Below, one piece after another: positions 51,903-60,315 of a DNA stretch of 64,000 nucleotides. Positions within the stretch are counted from its first letter, which is position 1. Every line of letters begins with the position of its first letter. Origin of the DNA: Bacteriovoracaceae bacterium (GTDB lineage: Bacteria > Bdellovibrionota > Bacteriovoracia > Bacteriovoracales > Bacteriovoracaceae); contig JAOARC010000004.1 of NCBI GenBank assembly GCA_025210745.1, positions 1 to 64,000 of the forward strand, in the 5' to 3' direction. The translations under genes were made by a program, and so were the position numbers. Under the pieces are notes generated by a model that was given only the letters and a program-made list of their open reading frames with translations, was not told where the DNA came from and ran no database searches.

Positions 51903-52892
51903 ATGAAAAAAATACTCGTTACTGGAGCAACAGGTTTTTTAGGAAAACGAATTTGTGAAGATCTTAAAACTCAAGACGTAAAAGTTGTTGCTCAAGGGAG
52001 GAACTCTACAGTTGGCTCTGAATTAGAAAAAATGGGCCATGACTTTAAAAAAATAGATTTAACAGATGATTTAACTAACTTAACTATAGATATTGACTGT
52101 ATAATTCATAGTGCAGCTCTTTCTAGTCCTTGGGCAAAGAAAAGAGATTTTGTTGAAGTTAATATCGAGGGAACAAGAAAACTTATTGAATCTGCTATTC
52201 AAAATAAAGTTAAACGATTCATTTATATATCAAGCACAAGTGTTTATTTTAATTTTAAGGATCGATATAATATAACAGAAACGGACTCTGTAGCAAAAAG
52301 GGCGCCTTCTATTTATACTTATACAAAGCTTGAAGCTGAAAAAATAGTAAAGAGTTATAAAGACAAAATAGAGATTATTATCATTAGGCCAAGAGGTATT
52401 TTTGGACCGGGAGATACTACTTTAATCCCTCGATTATTAAAGGCACATGATCAAGGTCGATTACCAGTAGTTGGAAGTAAGGATACATTAGTAGATATAA
52501 CATATGTTGGAAATGTTTCTCATGCTGCAATTTTAAGTATAGATGTTTCGAGACAGCATACTGGCCAAATCTATAATATTACAAATGATGAGCCTGTAAA
52601 AATATGGGAGCTTATTGATTTTATTTTAAGTAGCTTAGGTCGTAAGAGAATAAAGAAGAAAGTACCATTTTTTCTTGTTTATATTATTGCTTTTATATCA
52701 GAAATTATTTGTTCGCTACCATTTATAAATAAAGAGCCGGCTTTAACAAGATATACAGCAGGTCTTATTGCAAAGTCTCAAACTTTATCTGTAGACAAAG
52801 CAAAACAAAGACTAGGCTATAAACCAATTAAAAATATTAAAGAAGCCTTACATGAAACAATAGAATGGTATAAAAAGGAATATAGAGTATGA
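51903..52892 (+). CDS. NAD(P)-dependent epimerase/dehydratase family protein (OleD/3-beta-HSD-like)
   Basis: 329 residues. Rossmann GATGFLGKRI (G-x-x-G-x-x-G), the YTYTKLEAEKIV (Y-x-x-x-K) active site, and ISSTSVYFNF. The length and order fit extended SDRs such as the 3-beta-HSD/OleD group. It would reduce a keto group or isomerise a sugar. The ATG directly follows the ATP-grasp stop codon (TAAATG), and the next gene overlaps it by 4 bp. Confidence 0.86.
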   Translation: MKKILVTGATGFLGKRICEDLKTQDVKVVAQGRNSTVGSELEKMGHDFKKIDLTDDLTNLTIDIDCIIHSAALSSPWAKKRDFVEVNIEGTRKLIESAIQNKVKRFIYISSTSVYFNFKDRYNITETDSVAKRAPSIYTYTKLEAEKIVKSYKDKIEIIIIRPRGIFGPGDTTLIPRLLKAHDQGRLPVVGSKDTLVDITYVGNVSHAAILSIDVSRQHTGQIYNITNDEPVKIWELIDFILSSLGRKRIKKKVPFFLVYIIAFISEIICSLPFINKEPALTRYTAGLIAKSQTLSVDKAKQRLGYKPIKNIKEALHETIEWYKKEYRV

Positions 52893-53761
52893 ACTTAAAA
52901 ATAAATTTTTTAGATGCTGGTTATTGTACGCATCCTGAGTGTATGACTATTCGAGGTGGGCGGTTAAAAAGCAAAATTTATCCAGCTATGTTTATGCATA
53001 TTGAGCATCCTAAGCATGGACATATTCTTTATGATACAGGTTATTCTAGAGACTTTGAAAAGGAAACTGCTTCTTTTCCTAATAAACTATATGCAATGTT
53101 AACACCTGTCATTCTAAAAGATGATGGCTGTGCAAAAGGAAGGTTAAAAAAACTAGGTGTAAACCCTGAGGATATTAGTTATATTATTATATCTCATTTT
53201 CATGCTGATCATATTAGTGGATTAAAAGACTTTAAAAATGCGAAGTTTATTTATTTAAAAAAAGAGTTTGTAAGAGTTAGTAAACTTAAAGGTTTGAAAG
53301 CTCTCGTTAATGGAGTTTTGCCTGGACTTATTCCAAAGGACTTTGAGCAAAGGGCAATTGCCATTGATGAAAATTATAAGTATAAAAATTATAATTCAGA
53401 TATAGAAGCTTTTTTTGAGTATTCATATGATATCTTTGGAGATGGATCTATTGTCGCTGTTGATTTACCTGGACATAGTGAAGCTCAGATGGGACTGTAT
53501 TTGCGTCAGGAGGATAAAGAATATTTCTTAGTTGCTGATAGCTGTTGGTTATCTGAGTCTATTAGAAAAAATATTGGCCCTAATTTTATGGCAAAACTTA
53601 TTACTTTTAATAATAAAGAATATGTAAGAACTCTAGATAAATTACATCATCTGTATATAAAGAATCCGAATATCAAACAAGTTCCTAGTCATTGCGGTGA
53701 AGTATTTAGAGAGCTTGTAAAAGATTGTAATTGGGATACAAAAGATTTAAATGGGATATAA
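52889..53761 (+). CDS. Metallo-beta-lactamase-fold hydrolase (lactonase/glyoxalase-like)
   Basis: 290 residues. Metal site ISHFHADHISGL (H-x-H-x-D-H), then VDLPGHSEAQMG and VADSCW, and SHCGEVF at the C-terminus, as in N-acyl-homoserine-lactonase-like enzymes of the MBL superfamily. Could hydrolyse a lactone, thioester or acyl product of the cluster. Overlaps the SDR by 4 bp and ends 2 bp before the Coq4-like gene. Confidence 0.83.
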   Translation: MNLKINFLDAGYCTHPECMTIRGGRLKSKIYPAMFMHIEHPKHGHILYDTGYSRDFEKETASFPNKLYAMLTPVILKDDGCAKGRLKKLGVNPEDISYIIISHFHADHISGLKDFKNAKFIYLKKEFVRVSKLKGLKALVNGVLPGLIPKDFEQRAIAIDENYKYKNYNSDIEAFFEYSYDIFGDGSIVAVDLPGHSEAQMGLYLRQEDKEYFLVADSCWLSESIRKNIGPNFMAKLITFNNKEYVRTLDKLHHLYIKNPNIKQVPSHCGEVFRELVKDCNWDTKDLNGI

Positions 53762-53763
53762 AG

Positions 53764-54504
53764 ATGAAAAAGATTAAAAAAATATACCTTGGGATTAAAT
53801 TCTTAATTGGTGTTATTAAATTAATTCGAAACCCAAATGATATTTCACCTATTTTTAAGATAAAAGAGTTTCGTGATCATCAAAGTTTTAAGTTAGCTAT
53901 TGCAAATGCAAAATCGGACCCCGATTTAAAGGAGCTCTTTGATACAAGATACTTAATGGATGCTCCAGCAGATATAGAAGTTTTGAGTAATTTATCTGAA
54001 GGCTCTTTAGGATATGTTTTTGCTAGACATATGAAACATTTTAAAATGAAAGCTGTATTTTATCCAAAAATGGAAGAAAAGACTTATGATGATATTACCT
54101 ATTTAAGATATAGAGCGCGAGAGACTCATGATATTCATCATGCCGTTTTAGGTATGAATCCAGATCATTTAGGAGAAATGTCTATATCAGCTTTTTATCT
54201 TGCTCAGTTAAATATTCCTTTATCTGCAGCTCTTTTAGGTGTCGGATTTTTTACTGCAGTAATCAAAAAACCTTATATGCTTCCAATGTTAGTCGAAGCG
54301 ATTATTAAAGGATGGAATATGGGAAAGAAGGCTAAAAATATCCATGCTGTAAAGTGGGAAGAATTATGGGATAAGGATATTGATGAGCTAAGAAATGAAC
54401 TTCGTATTAATGTTGAATCCGAAACTTATGAACAAGAGCATCAAAGAGTATTTGAAAAAGAGCTGAAACATTTAGCTGTCGAAAAGATTGAAAAATATTA
54501 CTGA
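53764..54504 (+). CDS. Coq4-like protein
   Basis: 246 residues. HDIHHAVLGMNPDHLGE (about residue 124) carries the conserved H-D-x-x-H and a downstream Glu of COQ4, a protein for quinone-ring modification in ubiquinone synthesis. Here it sits in a KAS III/SDR/MBL cluster, so it may act on a different ring or lipid substrate. The ATG at 53764 is preferred, with GGGA upstream; a longer reading from TTG 53731 overlaps the MBL gene. Convergent with the cupin gene by 7 bp overlap. Confidence 0.8.
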   Translation: MKKIKKIYLGIKFLIGVIKLIRNPNDISPIFKIKEFRDHQSFKLAIANAKSDPDLKELFDTRYLMDAPADIEVLSNLSEGSLGYVFARHMKHFKMKAVFYPKMEEKTYDDITYLRYRARETHDIHHAVLGMNPDHLGEMSISAFYLAQLNIPLSAALLGVGFFTAVIKKPYMLPMLVEAIIKGWNMGKKAKNIHAVKWEELWDKDIDELRNELRINVESETYEQEHQRVFEKELKHLAVEKIEKYY

Positions 54505-55487
54505 TTTTTTTTATTCATGTATTCAAAGATTTTTGCAAAGTCAGTTCTATACTTTTTAGCAATCCAAATAGGTGGATTTTTAGCAAATATTGTAAGTATA
54601 GTAGCTGCAAAGTTAAACCTAAAACAATCAATAATACCAAACCACCTAAAACCAACTCCAATGGAAGAGCTTTTATTTGTAACTTGATGCCAAAATGAAG
54701 GAGGATTAAAAAGTATATCTCCTGGATTTAAAGTAGTTTCCATTACATCAATATGTTTAAAATAGGCAAGATTATCGTTATCTACCTTGTCTGGGTTTAG
54801 GTCACTATAAAAATAAGGGGTTCCATTGACTGGAGGATCAAGTAAAACATCATACCTAGAGTCAATTATATACCAATGCTTTTGTCCATAGACTTGAGTG
54901 AAGATATTGTGTTCACTGGCTGAGTGCAAAGATGTTACAGAGTTAATTGCGCCAAGAAAAACTTGAAAAGTCTTTCCTGAACTGAGTAAACATCTTGTTT
55001 TATATAACCACTTATTATCGAAATCATTTAATAATTCGGGATGATCGTAAAGAAGTCTATTAAAACGGCAATATTTTGAAGAGTCTTCTTTTTCCATAGC
55101 TTCAAAAACTTCTGTTAGGTTTGATTCTTTTACATCATAAGTAAGTTGGTTTTCAAGATTTGCTTCAAAAATTTTTGCAGTGTCAGATCCAAATCTATTT
55201 TTAAGTTTTTGTGGCTGCCAATGATCTAGAGCTGGCCAGTTTTTTGCGAAGCCCTCTAAAACAACAGGAATCCCTTTGTTGATATAGTTTTTTTTAAGCT
55301 CTTTTAATGTAATATTTTTAACTCTTTTAACTTCAATTCTTTTTCCCGTATGGCCTTGAATATTTTGATAAGCTTTTGTCGAAATATATTTTTTTTGTTT
55401 AAGACAAAACTTTTTCGTAAAAGGAGCAAAGTGCTCTAAGAGTCTAAAAAAAGAATAGGCAGCTCTATATTTTATATGTGGAATCAT
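54498..55487 (-). CDS. JmjC/cupin_8-type iron-2OG-oxygenase-like protein, HxA variant
   Basis: 329 residues. The double-stranded beta-helix pattern is TSLHSASEHNIFTQVYGQKHW (His188, Ala190) and FNPPSFWHQV (His267). In Fe(II)/2-oxoglutarate oxygenases the first motif is H-x-D/E; here the acid position is Ala190 (codon 54918-54920). The same change is known in 2OG halogenases (HxG/HxA), but can also mean an inactive enzyme. No Shine-Dalgarno sequence; TAAAAT sits 6 nt before the ATG (leaderless-type). Convergent with the Coq4-like gene. Confidence 0.75.
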   Translation of the reverse strand: MIPHIKYRAAYSFFRLLEHFAPFTKKFCLKQKKYISTKAYQNIQGHTGKRIEVKRVKNITLKELKKNYINKGIPVVLEGFAKNWPALDHWQPQKLKNRFGSDTAKIFEANLENQLTYDVKESNLTEVFEAMEKEDSSKYCRFNRLLYDHPELLNDFDNKWLYKTRCLLSSGKTFQVFLGAINSVTSLHSASEHNIFTQVYGQKHWYIIDSRYDVLLDPPVNGTPYFYSDLNPDKVDNDNLAYFKHIDVMETTLNPGDILFNPPSFWHQVTNKSSSIGVGFRWFGIIDCFRFNFAATILTIFAKNPPIWIAKKYRTDFAKIFEYMNKKNQ

Positions 55488-55685
55488 ACTTTTATTTTAT
55501 CATGGATATGTATTTTTATCTAAATAATTTAGAAGGATTTTTTGAACAAATCTTCTGTTATTTTTATGGTCGTTAAAAATAATAGAATAACTTTTGTACT
55601 AAGACAGAGACGTTCTAGACATTCTTATATTTTTTATATATATATTATTCATTTAATGGAGTGTTTTTATTTAAAAAGGAAATCT

Positions 55686-56690
55686 ATGAAAATTTTTATG
55701 TTGTTAATAATAACTTCAGTTAGTGTCTTTTCAAAAAATATTGATGAGTTAAACTTAGATATTAGAAGTGACTTTACTCAGCAAAAAAGCAGTGACGATA
55801 CTAAAAATTTTCTTGGCTTTCAAACACCTTTTTTGTGGTTAGAAGCAAAAGGAAAGCCTTATCAGTTCATCAATTTTAGAATACGATCAAGGCAAAACTT
55901 TTCGTCAGTACAAGATCAAACGAGCAAGCTTCCTTCTAAAGTTGATTTGGCATATTTAGAATATAACTATAGTAAAAAAATTAAATTTAGATTTGGGAAA
56001 CAACCATATATTAAAGCCGGAAACGAATATCAATATCTTGGTTTAGATGTATATCAGTTTTCTTCTATGAATACAGGAAAACCTGTTTTTGAAAATGGTT
56101 TAACATCCTATATAAAGCAAGATAATCATCAGTTTAATTTTCAGGTTATGAATGGAAGAAAAGAAAATTCAAATAAAAATGGAGAGTCAGTAAATTCACA
56201 GGAAAGTTTATCGGCAAGTTTCATGTATTCAGGTCTATTTTTTCGTAATACATTGAGGTTAAACTTTAGTCTTAATAGTTTGCGTTATCCTGGGACTGAT
56301 TATGTATCGGAACTTATTTTTTCTGGTCTTAAATATAGCTATAGTAGTTATTTTATTGAGGTAGAGCATTTAAGAGAGAATCAAAAGGAAGCAAGCCAAA
56401 TTCTTGCTGGTAAGAGTGTTGTCAATACGTCAAATATTTTAAAAATAGCTCTAAGTAAGGGAAAAGTAAGGCCACATGTAAAATTATATTTAGATAAACA
56501 AAAAGATTACAAAACAAAAATATACGAAAAAAGAGCCGTTGTTGCGGCATTACAGTATCATCCATTTAATAATGATAGTTTTAGATATCATATCGCTTAT
56601 GCAAATATTAATAGTGATATGGAAACTAGTGTATCTTATGAGCAAAAATTAGTTCTTGGTTTTAGATTAAAAACTAATTTTCTTAAATAG
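55686..56690 (+). CDS. Outer-membrane porin-like barrel protein
   Basis: 334 residues with signal peptide (ITSVSVFSK). The mature chain alternates aromatic and polar residues in strands (LWLEAKGKPYQFINFRIRSRQNFSS, SKKIKFRFGKQPYIKAG, LNFSLNSLRYPG) and ends in VLGFRLKTNFLK, fitting a beta barrel, distantly like alginate-export porins. The ATG at 55686 with AAGGA upstream is chosen; a longer reading from 55542 would prefix a non-signal sequence. Could export or import the cluster product. Confidence 0.65.
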   Translation: MKIFMLLIITSVSVFSKNIDELNLDIRSDFTQQKSSDDTKNFLGFQTPFLWLEAKGKPYQFINFRIRSRQNFSSVQDQTSKLPSKVDLAYLEYNYSKKIKFRFGKQPYIKAGNEYQYLGLDVYQFSSMNTGKPVFENGLTSYIKQDNHQFNFQVMNGRKENSNKNGESVNSQESLSASFMYSGLFFRNTLRLNFSLNSLRYPGTDYVSELIFSGLKYSYSSYFIEVEHLRENQKEASQILAGKSVVNTSNILKIALSKGKVRPHVKLYLDKQKDYKTKIYEKRAVVAALQYHPFNNDSFRYHIAYANINSDMETSVSYEQKLVLGFRLKTNFLK

Positions 56691-56723
56691 AACTTATTTC
56701 GCTAGATTTTTTGTAAGTTGAAG

Positions 56724-56780
56724 TATATTAAACATAGAGAGTTAGGTTGTTTTAAAACACAAATCTTTATGTTTAATATA
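56724..56780. terminator. Nested inverted repeat between convergent genes
   Basis: 13-bp arms TATATTAAACATA / TATGTTTAATATA enclose 31 bp that include TGTTTTAAAACA, itself palindromic. It lies between two convergent genes and may act as a two-way transcription stop. Confidence 0.45.
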
Positions 56781-56817
56781 GATTGTTGTAAAAAAATGAA
56801 TCATATTTAATGAGAGA

Positions 56818-57345
56818 TTAATGCATATAAATGGGATAATAGTTTTCAATAATACTATTATAACTTTGCATCGGGTTTTTTGTAAGAAAAATAATTTTAA
56901 ATCCGAGAGCTTTTTCCATACTTGATATATCTAGTGTTTCTTGGTCACACTCTATTGTTACAGCAAACTTCTTTCCTGTATACTCGACACCTTCAAGAGT
57001 TAAAAGACCATTGTTATTATGAACAACTTTTATAAAAGATCCTGAGTTAATTATAGATGGATATGAACTGCGTTCTTGATATTTAAGTTCATTCGATATC
57101 CAACATCTATTACTGTATAAAGAATACCAAGGTTTTGACTTACCAATTGATTTTAATACATTAGTACTATCAATAAAATCTCTTGTAGTTAGAACTCCAT
57201 CTATATAATCGGATTGTGTAAAAAGATCTCCTTCAATATAAAGAATAGTATCTGGTTGAATACGTTTTAGTTGATGTTCACCATATAAAGGAACTTGGGA
57301 GAATGCTGACAGTATAAAAGTGAATAATAATAGTAATAATTTCAT
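56818..57345 (-). CDS. Exported protein of unknown function
   Basis: 175 residues with signal peptide (LFTFILSAFSQ). Mature part is beta-rich with two Cys (RCWISN, ECDQ). No family recognised. AAGGAA precedes the ATG, and a 10-bp inverted repeat lies just upstream. Placed between the porin-like gene and the F390-synthetase-like gene. Confidence 0.65.
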   Translation of the reverse strand: MKLLLLLFTFILSAFSQVPLYGEHQLKRIQPDTILYIEGDLFTQSDYIDGVLTTRDFIDSTNVLKSIGKSKPWYSLYSNRCWISNELKYQERSSYPSIINSGSFIKVVHNNNGLLTLEGVEYTGKKFAVTIECDQETLDISSMEKALGFKIIFLTKNPMQSYNSIIENYYPIYMH

Positions 57346-57360
57346 AAAACTTTCCTTAAA

Positions 57361-57381
57361 AAACTATTATAATAATAGTTT
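57361..57381. promoter_or_regulatory. Inverted repeat beside the 57345 start
   Basis: AAACTATTAT, one base, ATAATAGTTT: perfect 10-bp arms. It sits directly upstream of the Shine-Dalgarno sequence (57352-57357, minus strand), so it may be an operator or a 5' leader hairpin. Confidence 0.45.
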
Positions 57382-57436
57382 GAAGTTCTTGGTATTTTCT
57401 CAGAACGGTTGTTTTTATCAGTCCTGGTAAAATATC

Positions 57437-57454
57437 TGTTAATAATAATTAACA
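57437..57454. promoter_or_regulatory. Inverted repeat in the divergent region
   Basis: TGTTAAT / ATTAACA with a 4-nt spacer. The size and half-site form fit an operator for a dimeric regulator; none can be named. Confidence 0.35.
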
Positions 57455-57717
57455 TTTTTAGCAAGCTGAGTGCCAACCTTTTAATAATTAATTTTATATG
57501 ATATTAGATAGATATCTTTATTCTTAGCTATTATTTTATGACAGCTGTCTAAAAAAGATACAAATTTAAATAGATTTTACTAATAATATATATACAAACC
57601 TTGGAAACAGTTAGTAAAAAACCTTTTACGCGATCAAATGGAACATTAATAACTCATACTTATGCACAACTTGGAGTTAGAAACCTTTACTAGGCTTATT
57701 TGATTAAAAGGTTAACA

Positions 57718-57765
57718 ATGACAAAAACTTATACACTGATAGTAATTTTTACATCAAATATTTAG
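57718..57765 (+). CDS. Possible 15-residue leader peptide before the F390-synthetase-like gene
   Basis: ATG at 57718, 15 codons (MTKTYTLIVIFTSNI) and a TAG, with AAAAGG ending about 6 nt upstream. The downstream gene (57778) has no Shine-Dalgarno sequence and starts 12 nt after this stop. So it may couple or regulate translation of that gene. It could also be chance in AT-rich DNA. Confidence 0.3.
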   Translation: MTKTYTLIVIFTSNI

Positions 57766-57777
57766 CTCATTACTTCT

Positions 57778-59082
57778 ATGAAGTATTATAAATTCATGGT
57801 TATAAAAATATTAAGGATATTGATAAGTTATACTAAATTTCGCTATTTTAGATCTTTTTCTAGTCGTAAGGCTTTGGAGCACTTTCAAAATAATGAAATT
57901 AAGAAGCATATGAAATTTTTAAGACAATATTCTCCTTATTATAAAAAATATAAAAACTTTACTGATATTCCAATAATGAACAAAAAAGTTATGATGGAAA
58001 GCTTTAATGACATCGTGACCGTCGATATCAAAAAGAAAGAAGCTTTAGATATAGCATTAAGAGCTGAAAGAACAAGAGACTTTTCGTCTAGTTTAAAGCA
58101 GATTGATATTGGTTTATCTTCTGGAACAAGTGGTAATAGAGGTATGTTTCTTGTAAGTGAAAAGGAAAAGGCGACCTGGGTCGGAACTATTTTAGCGAAA
58201 GTTTTACCAGGTAGTATTTTAGAAAAACAGAATATAGCTCTTTTTTTAAGAGCAAATAATAATCTTTATGAAACACTTGGCTCTAGAAAAATTAATTTTA
58301 AGTTCTTTGACTTAATAGAGAAGGTTGATACTCTTATTTTATCATTAGAAGAATTTTCACCATCGATTCTTGTTGCTCCATCTTCAATGCTTCGAATTCT
58401 TGCTCAAAAAGTAGAGGAAGGAAAGTTAAGTATAGCTCCCAAAAAAGTAATTTCTGTAGCTGAAGTTTTAGATCCACTGGATGAAAAATATTTAGAGCGC
58501 GTTTTTAAGCAACCAATTCATCAATTATATCAGTGTACAGAAGGTTTCTTAGGTTACACGTGTGAACATGGAACTATGCATCTAAATGAAGATTTTATCT
58601 TTATTGAAAAAAAGTTTATTGATAAGGAAAAGAAAAAATTTTTTCCTATTATTACGGACATGGCAAGAAAAACTCAGCCTATTGTAAGGTATGAATTAAA
58701 TGATATTTTAACACTTAAAGAGACGCCGTGTTTATGTGGGTCGCACTTAACTGCAATAGAGCAAATTGAAGGCCGAGAAGATGATATTTTCTACTTTCGA
58801 AGTAAGAATGGTGAGCTTATCCCTATATTTCCTGACTTTATCAGAAGACAAGTTATAACATCTTCTGATGAAATTAAAGAATACCGTATTGTTCAACATG
58901 ATCCAGATAGTATTACTGCATATATAAGTAGTGATGAAGACCTCACAGATTTACTTCTTGATAGTTTTGATGATTTTTGTTCTAGGAAAAATTTAGAGCG
59001 CCCAAGAATAAAAGTACTTGATTATACTTTTGAGCGTTCTTTGAAAAAGATGAAAAGAGTTGAGCAGTTATATGAACACTAA
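57778..59082 (+). CDS. F390-synthetase/phenylacetate-CoA-ligase-like adenylate-forming enzyme
   Basis: 434 residues. AMP-binding loop SSGTSGNRGMF (about 118-128), LYQCTEGFLGYTC, RYELNDILTL, CLCGSHLTAIEQIEGREDD and C-terminal lysine region SLKKMKRVEQ fit the F390-synthetase-like/CapK-type branch of adenylate-forming enzymes (phenylacetate-CoA ligase relatives). It would activate a carboxylic acid as an adenylate. Followed by the formyltransferase gene with an 11-bp overlap. Placed 3 kb from the KAS III cluster, and likely linked to it. Confidence 0.83.
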   Translation: MKYYKFMVIKILRILISYTKFRYFRSFSSRKALEHFQNNEIKKHMKFLRQYSPYYKKYKNFTDIPIMNKKVMMESFNDIVTVDIKKKEALDIALRAERTRDFSSSLKQIDIGLSSGTSGNRGMFLVSEKEKATWVGTILAKVLPGSILEKQNIALFLRANNNLYETLGSRKINFKFFDLIEKVDTLILSLEEFSPSILVAPSSMLRILAQKVEEGKLSIAPKKVISVAEVLDPLDEKYLERVFKQPIHQLYQCTEGFLGYTCEHGTMHLNEDFIFIEKKFIDKEKKKFFPIITDMARKTQPIVRYELNDILTLKETPCLCGSHLTAIEQIEGREDDIFYFRSKNGELIPIFPDFIRRQVITSSDEIKEYRIVQHDPDSITAYISSDEDLTDLLLDSFDDFCSRKNLERPRIKVLDYTFERSLKKMKRVEQLYEH

Positions 59083-59833
59083 GGCATTACTTATTATTAA
59101 TCGAGATGATGTTTTATTCTTAAATCCTATAGAAAAAGTAATAAAATCCAACAATCTATATAAGACTGTTTACTATACTGACTTTTTCAAAAAAAGAGAT
59201 AATAAAAAAGAATATCTAAAACAGAGTATTAAGATAATGAGTAAATATTTTCTATTCAATTATTTAATAAAATCCTTTGTTAAGTTGATATTCTCTAAAT
59301 GCCCTATGCCGAGTCGACTCAAAAAGAATATGAGCTTAGAACATTTATGTCTTTACTATGGATATAAGTTAAAAAAAGTAGATTCCGTTAACTCTAAAGA
59401 GTTTCAAGATACTATAACTTTAAACGATATTAATGTTGTGTTATCTATTACATCTCAAATATATTCACGAGAAATTATAAACATACCGATGTTAAAAATA
59501 TATAATTTTCATCCTTCTATTTTGCCAAACAACAAAGGGCGATTTCCGATTTTTTGGGCAATTTTAAATAATAGTCAACAAGGGATGACATGTCATGAAA
59601 TAACGGAACAAATTGATTCTGGTAAAATTATTCATCAAATGATTTTACCTCGAGTGAAAAGTGTTGAAGATGGTATGAGAAATGTTATTAATAATTTTGG
59701 TGATTTTATTAATATCTCTATTAAGGTTATTCAAGGAGAAGTAGAGGGAAATGTTGTAGAGGGGGAGCCATCTTTTTACGGTCCAACTCCCCAAAATTCT
59801 GATATTTTAAAATATAAAGCGATTTCTTCTTAG
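59072..59833 (+). CDS. Formyltransferase-fold protein (Fmt/PurN-like)
   Basis: 253 residues. IYNFHPSILPNNKGRFPIFWAILNN with the catalytic Asn-x-His (NFHPS) and MTCHEITEQIDSGKII with the Asp region fit the formyltransferase N-terminal domain family. It may transfer a formyl group to an amine of the cluster product. The ATG at 59072 is preferred over TTG at 59060. Overlaps the adenylate-forming gene by 11 bp and convergent slyD by 4 bp. Confidence 0.78.
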   Translation: MNTKALLIINRDDVLFLNPIEKVIKSNNLYKTVYYTDFFKKRDNKKEYLKQSIKIMSKYFLFNYLIKSFVKLIFSKCPMPSRLKKNMSLEHLCLYYGYKLKKVDSVNSKEFQDTITLNDINVVLSITSQIYSREIINIPMLKIYNFHPSILPNNKGRFPIFWAILNNSQQGMTCHEITEQIDSGKIIHQMILPRVKSVEDGMRNVINNFGDFINISIKVIQGEVEGNVVEGEPSFYGPTPQNSDILKYKAISS

Positions 59834-60303
59834 TGTTGATGTCCACCTTCACCGTGTGCATGTCCATGAGCAAGCTCTTCAGCAGTTGCTTCTCTTTTTT
59901 CAGTGATTTCAATATCAAAGAATAAGTCTTTTCCTGCCATTGGGTGATTTCCATCTACAACAACTTCTTCATCTTTGATTTCAATTACTGTAAAAAGCGG
60001 TGCATGTGGATCTTCATTTACTTGAAATTGATCTCCAAGTTTTAATTCAGTTCCTTCTGGAAATTGAGTTTTCTTAACAGTAATAATTAAGTCACTAATA
60101 ACTTCTCCATATCCATCGGCTGGTGTTACATGAACTTGTTTTTTGTCACCAATATTTAAAGATGTGATTTCTTTTTCAAGTCCAGGAATAATATGTCCAG
60201 TACCTTCTAAAATTAAAAGAGGGGTAGCTCCAACAGAAGTATCAATTGTGTTTCCATCTTTATCTTTTAAAGTGTAGTGAAATCCAATTACATTTTGACT
60301 CAT
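59830..60303 (-). CDS. slyD: SlyD-type FKBP peptidyl-prolyl isomerase
   Basis: 157 residues. FKBP core (FHYTLKDKDGN, LEGTGHIIPGLEKEI) with the inserted flap (GDKKQVHVTPADGYGEV onward) and a His-rich C-terminus GHAHGEGGHQH that binds nickel or zinc. Folding helper and nickel donor. GGACA precedes the ATG. Convergent with the formyltransferase gene. Confidence 0.92.
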   Translation of the reverse strand: MSQNVIGFHYTLKDKDGNTIDTSVGATPLLILEGTGHIIPGLEKEITSLNIGDKKQVHVTPADGYGEVISDLIITVKKTQFPEGTELKLGDQFQVNEDPHAPLFTVIEIKDEEVVVDGNHPMAGKDLFFDIEITEKREATAEELAHGHAHGEGGHQH

Positions 60304-60315
60304 AATTTTGTCCTT

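Larger units (their letters stand above)
57346..57777. other. Long AT-rich intergenic region with several dyads
   Basis: 432 bp, the longest gap in the window. It holds a 10-bp inverted repeat (57361-57381), a 7-bp one (57437-57454), GACAGCTGTC (57540-57549) and a short ORF with a Shine-Dalgarno sequence (57718-57765). No RNA gene is recognised. Promoters for both flanking divergent genes should be here. Confidence 0.65.

Noticed and set aside
55542..55685. N-terminal extension of the porin-like protein
   Set aside because: The region has no signal or barrel character, while an AAGGA and a signal peptide mark the ATG at 55686.
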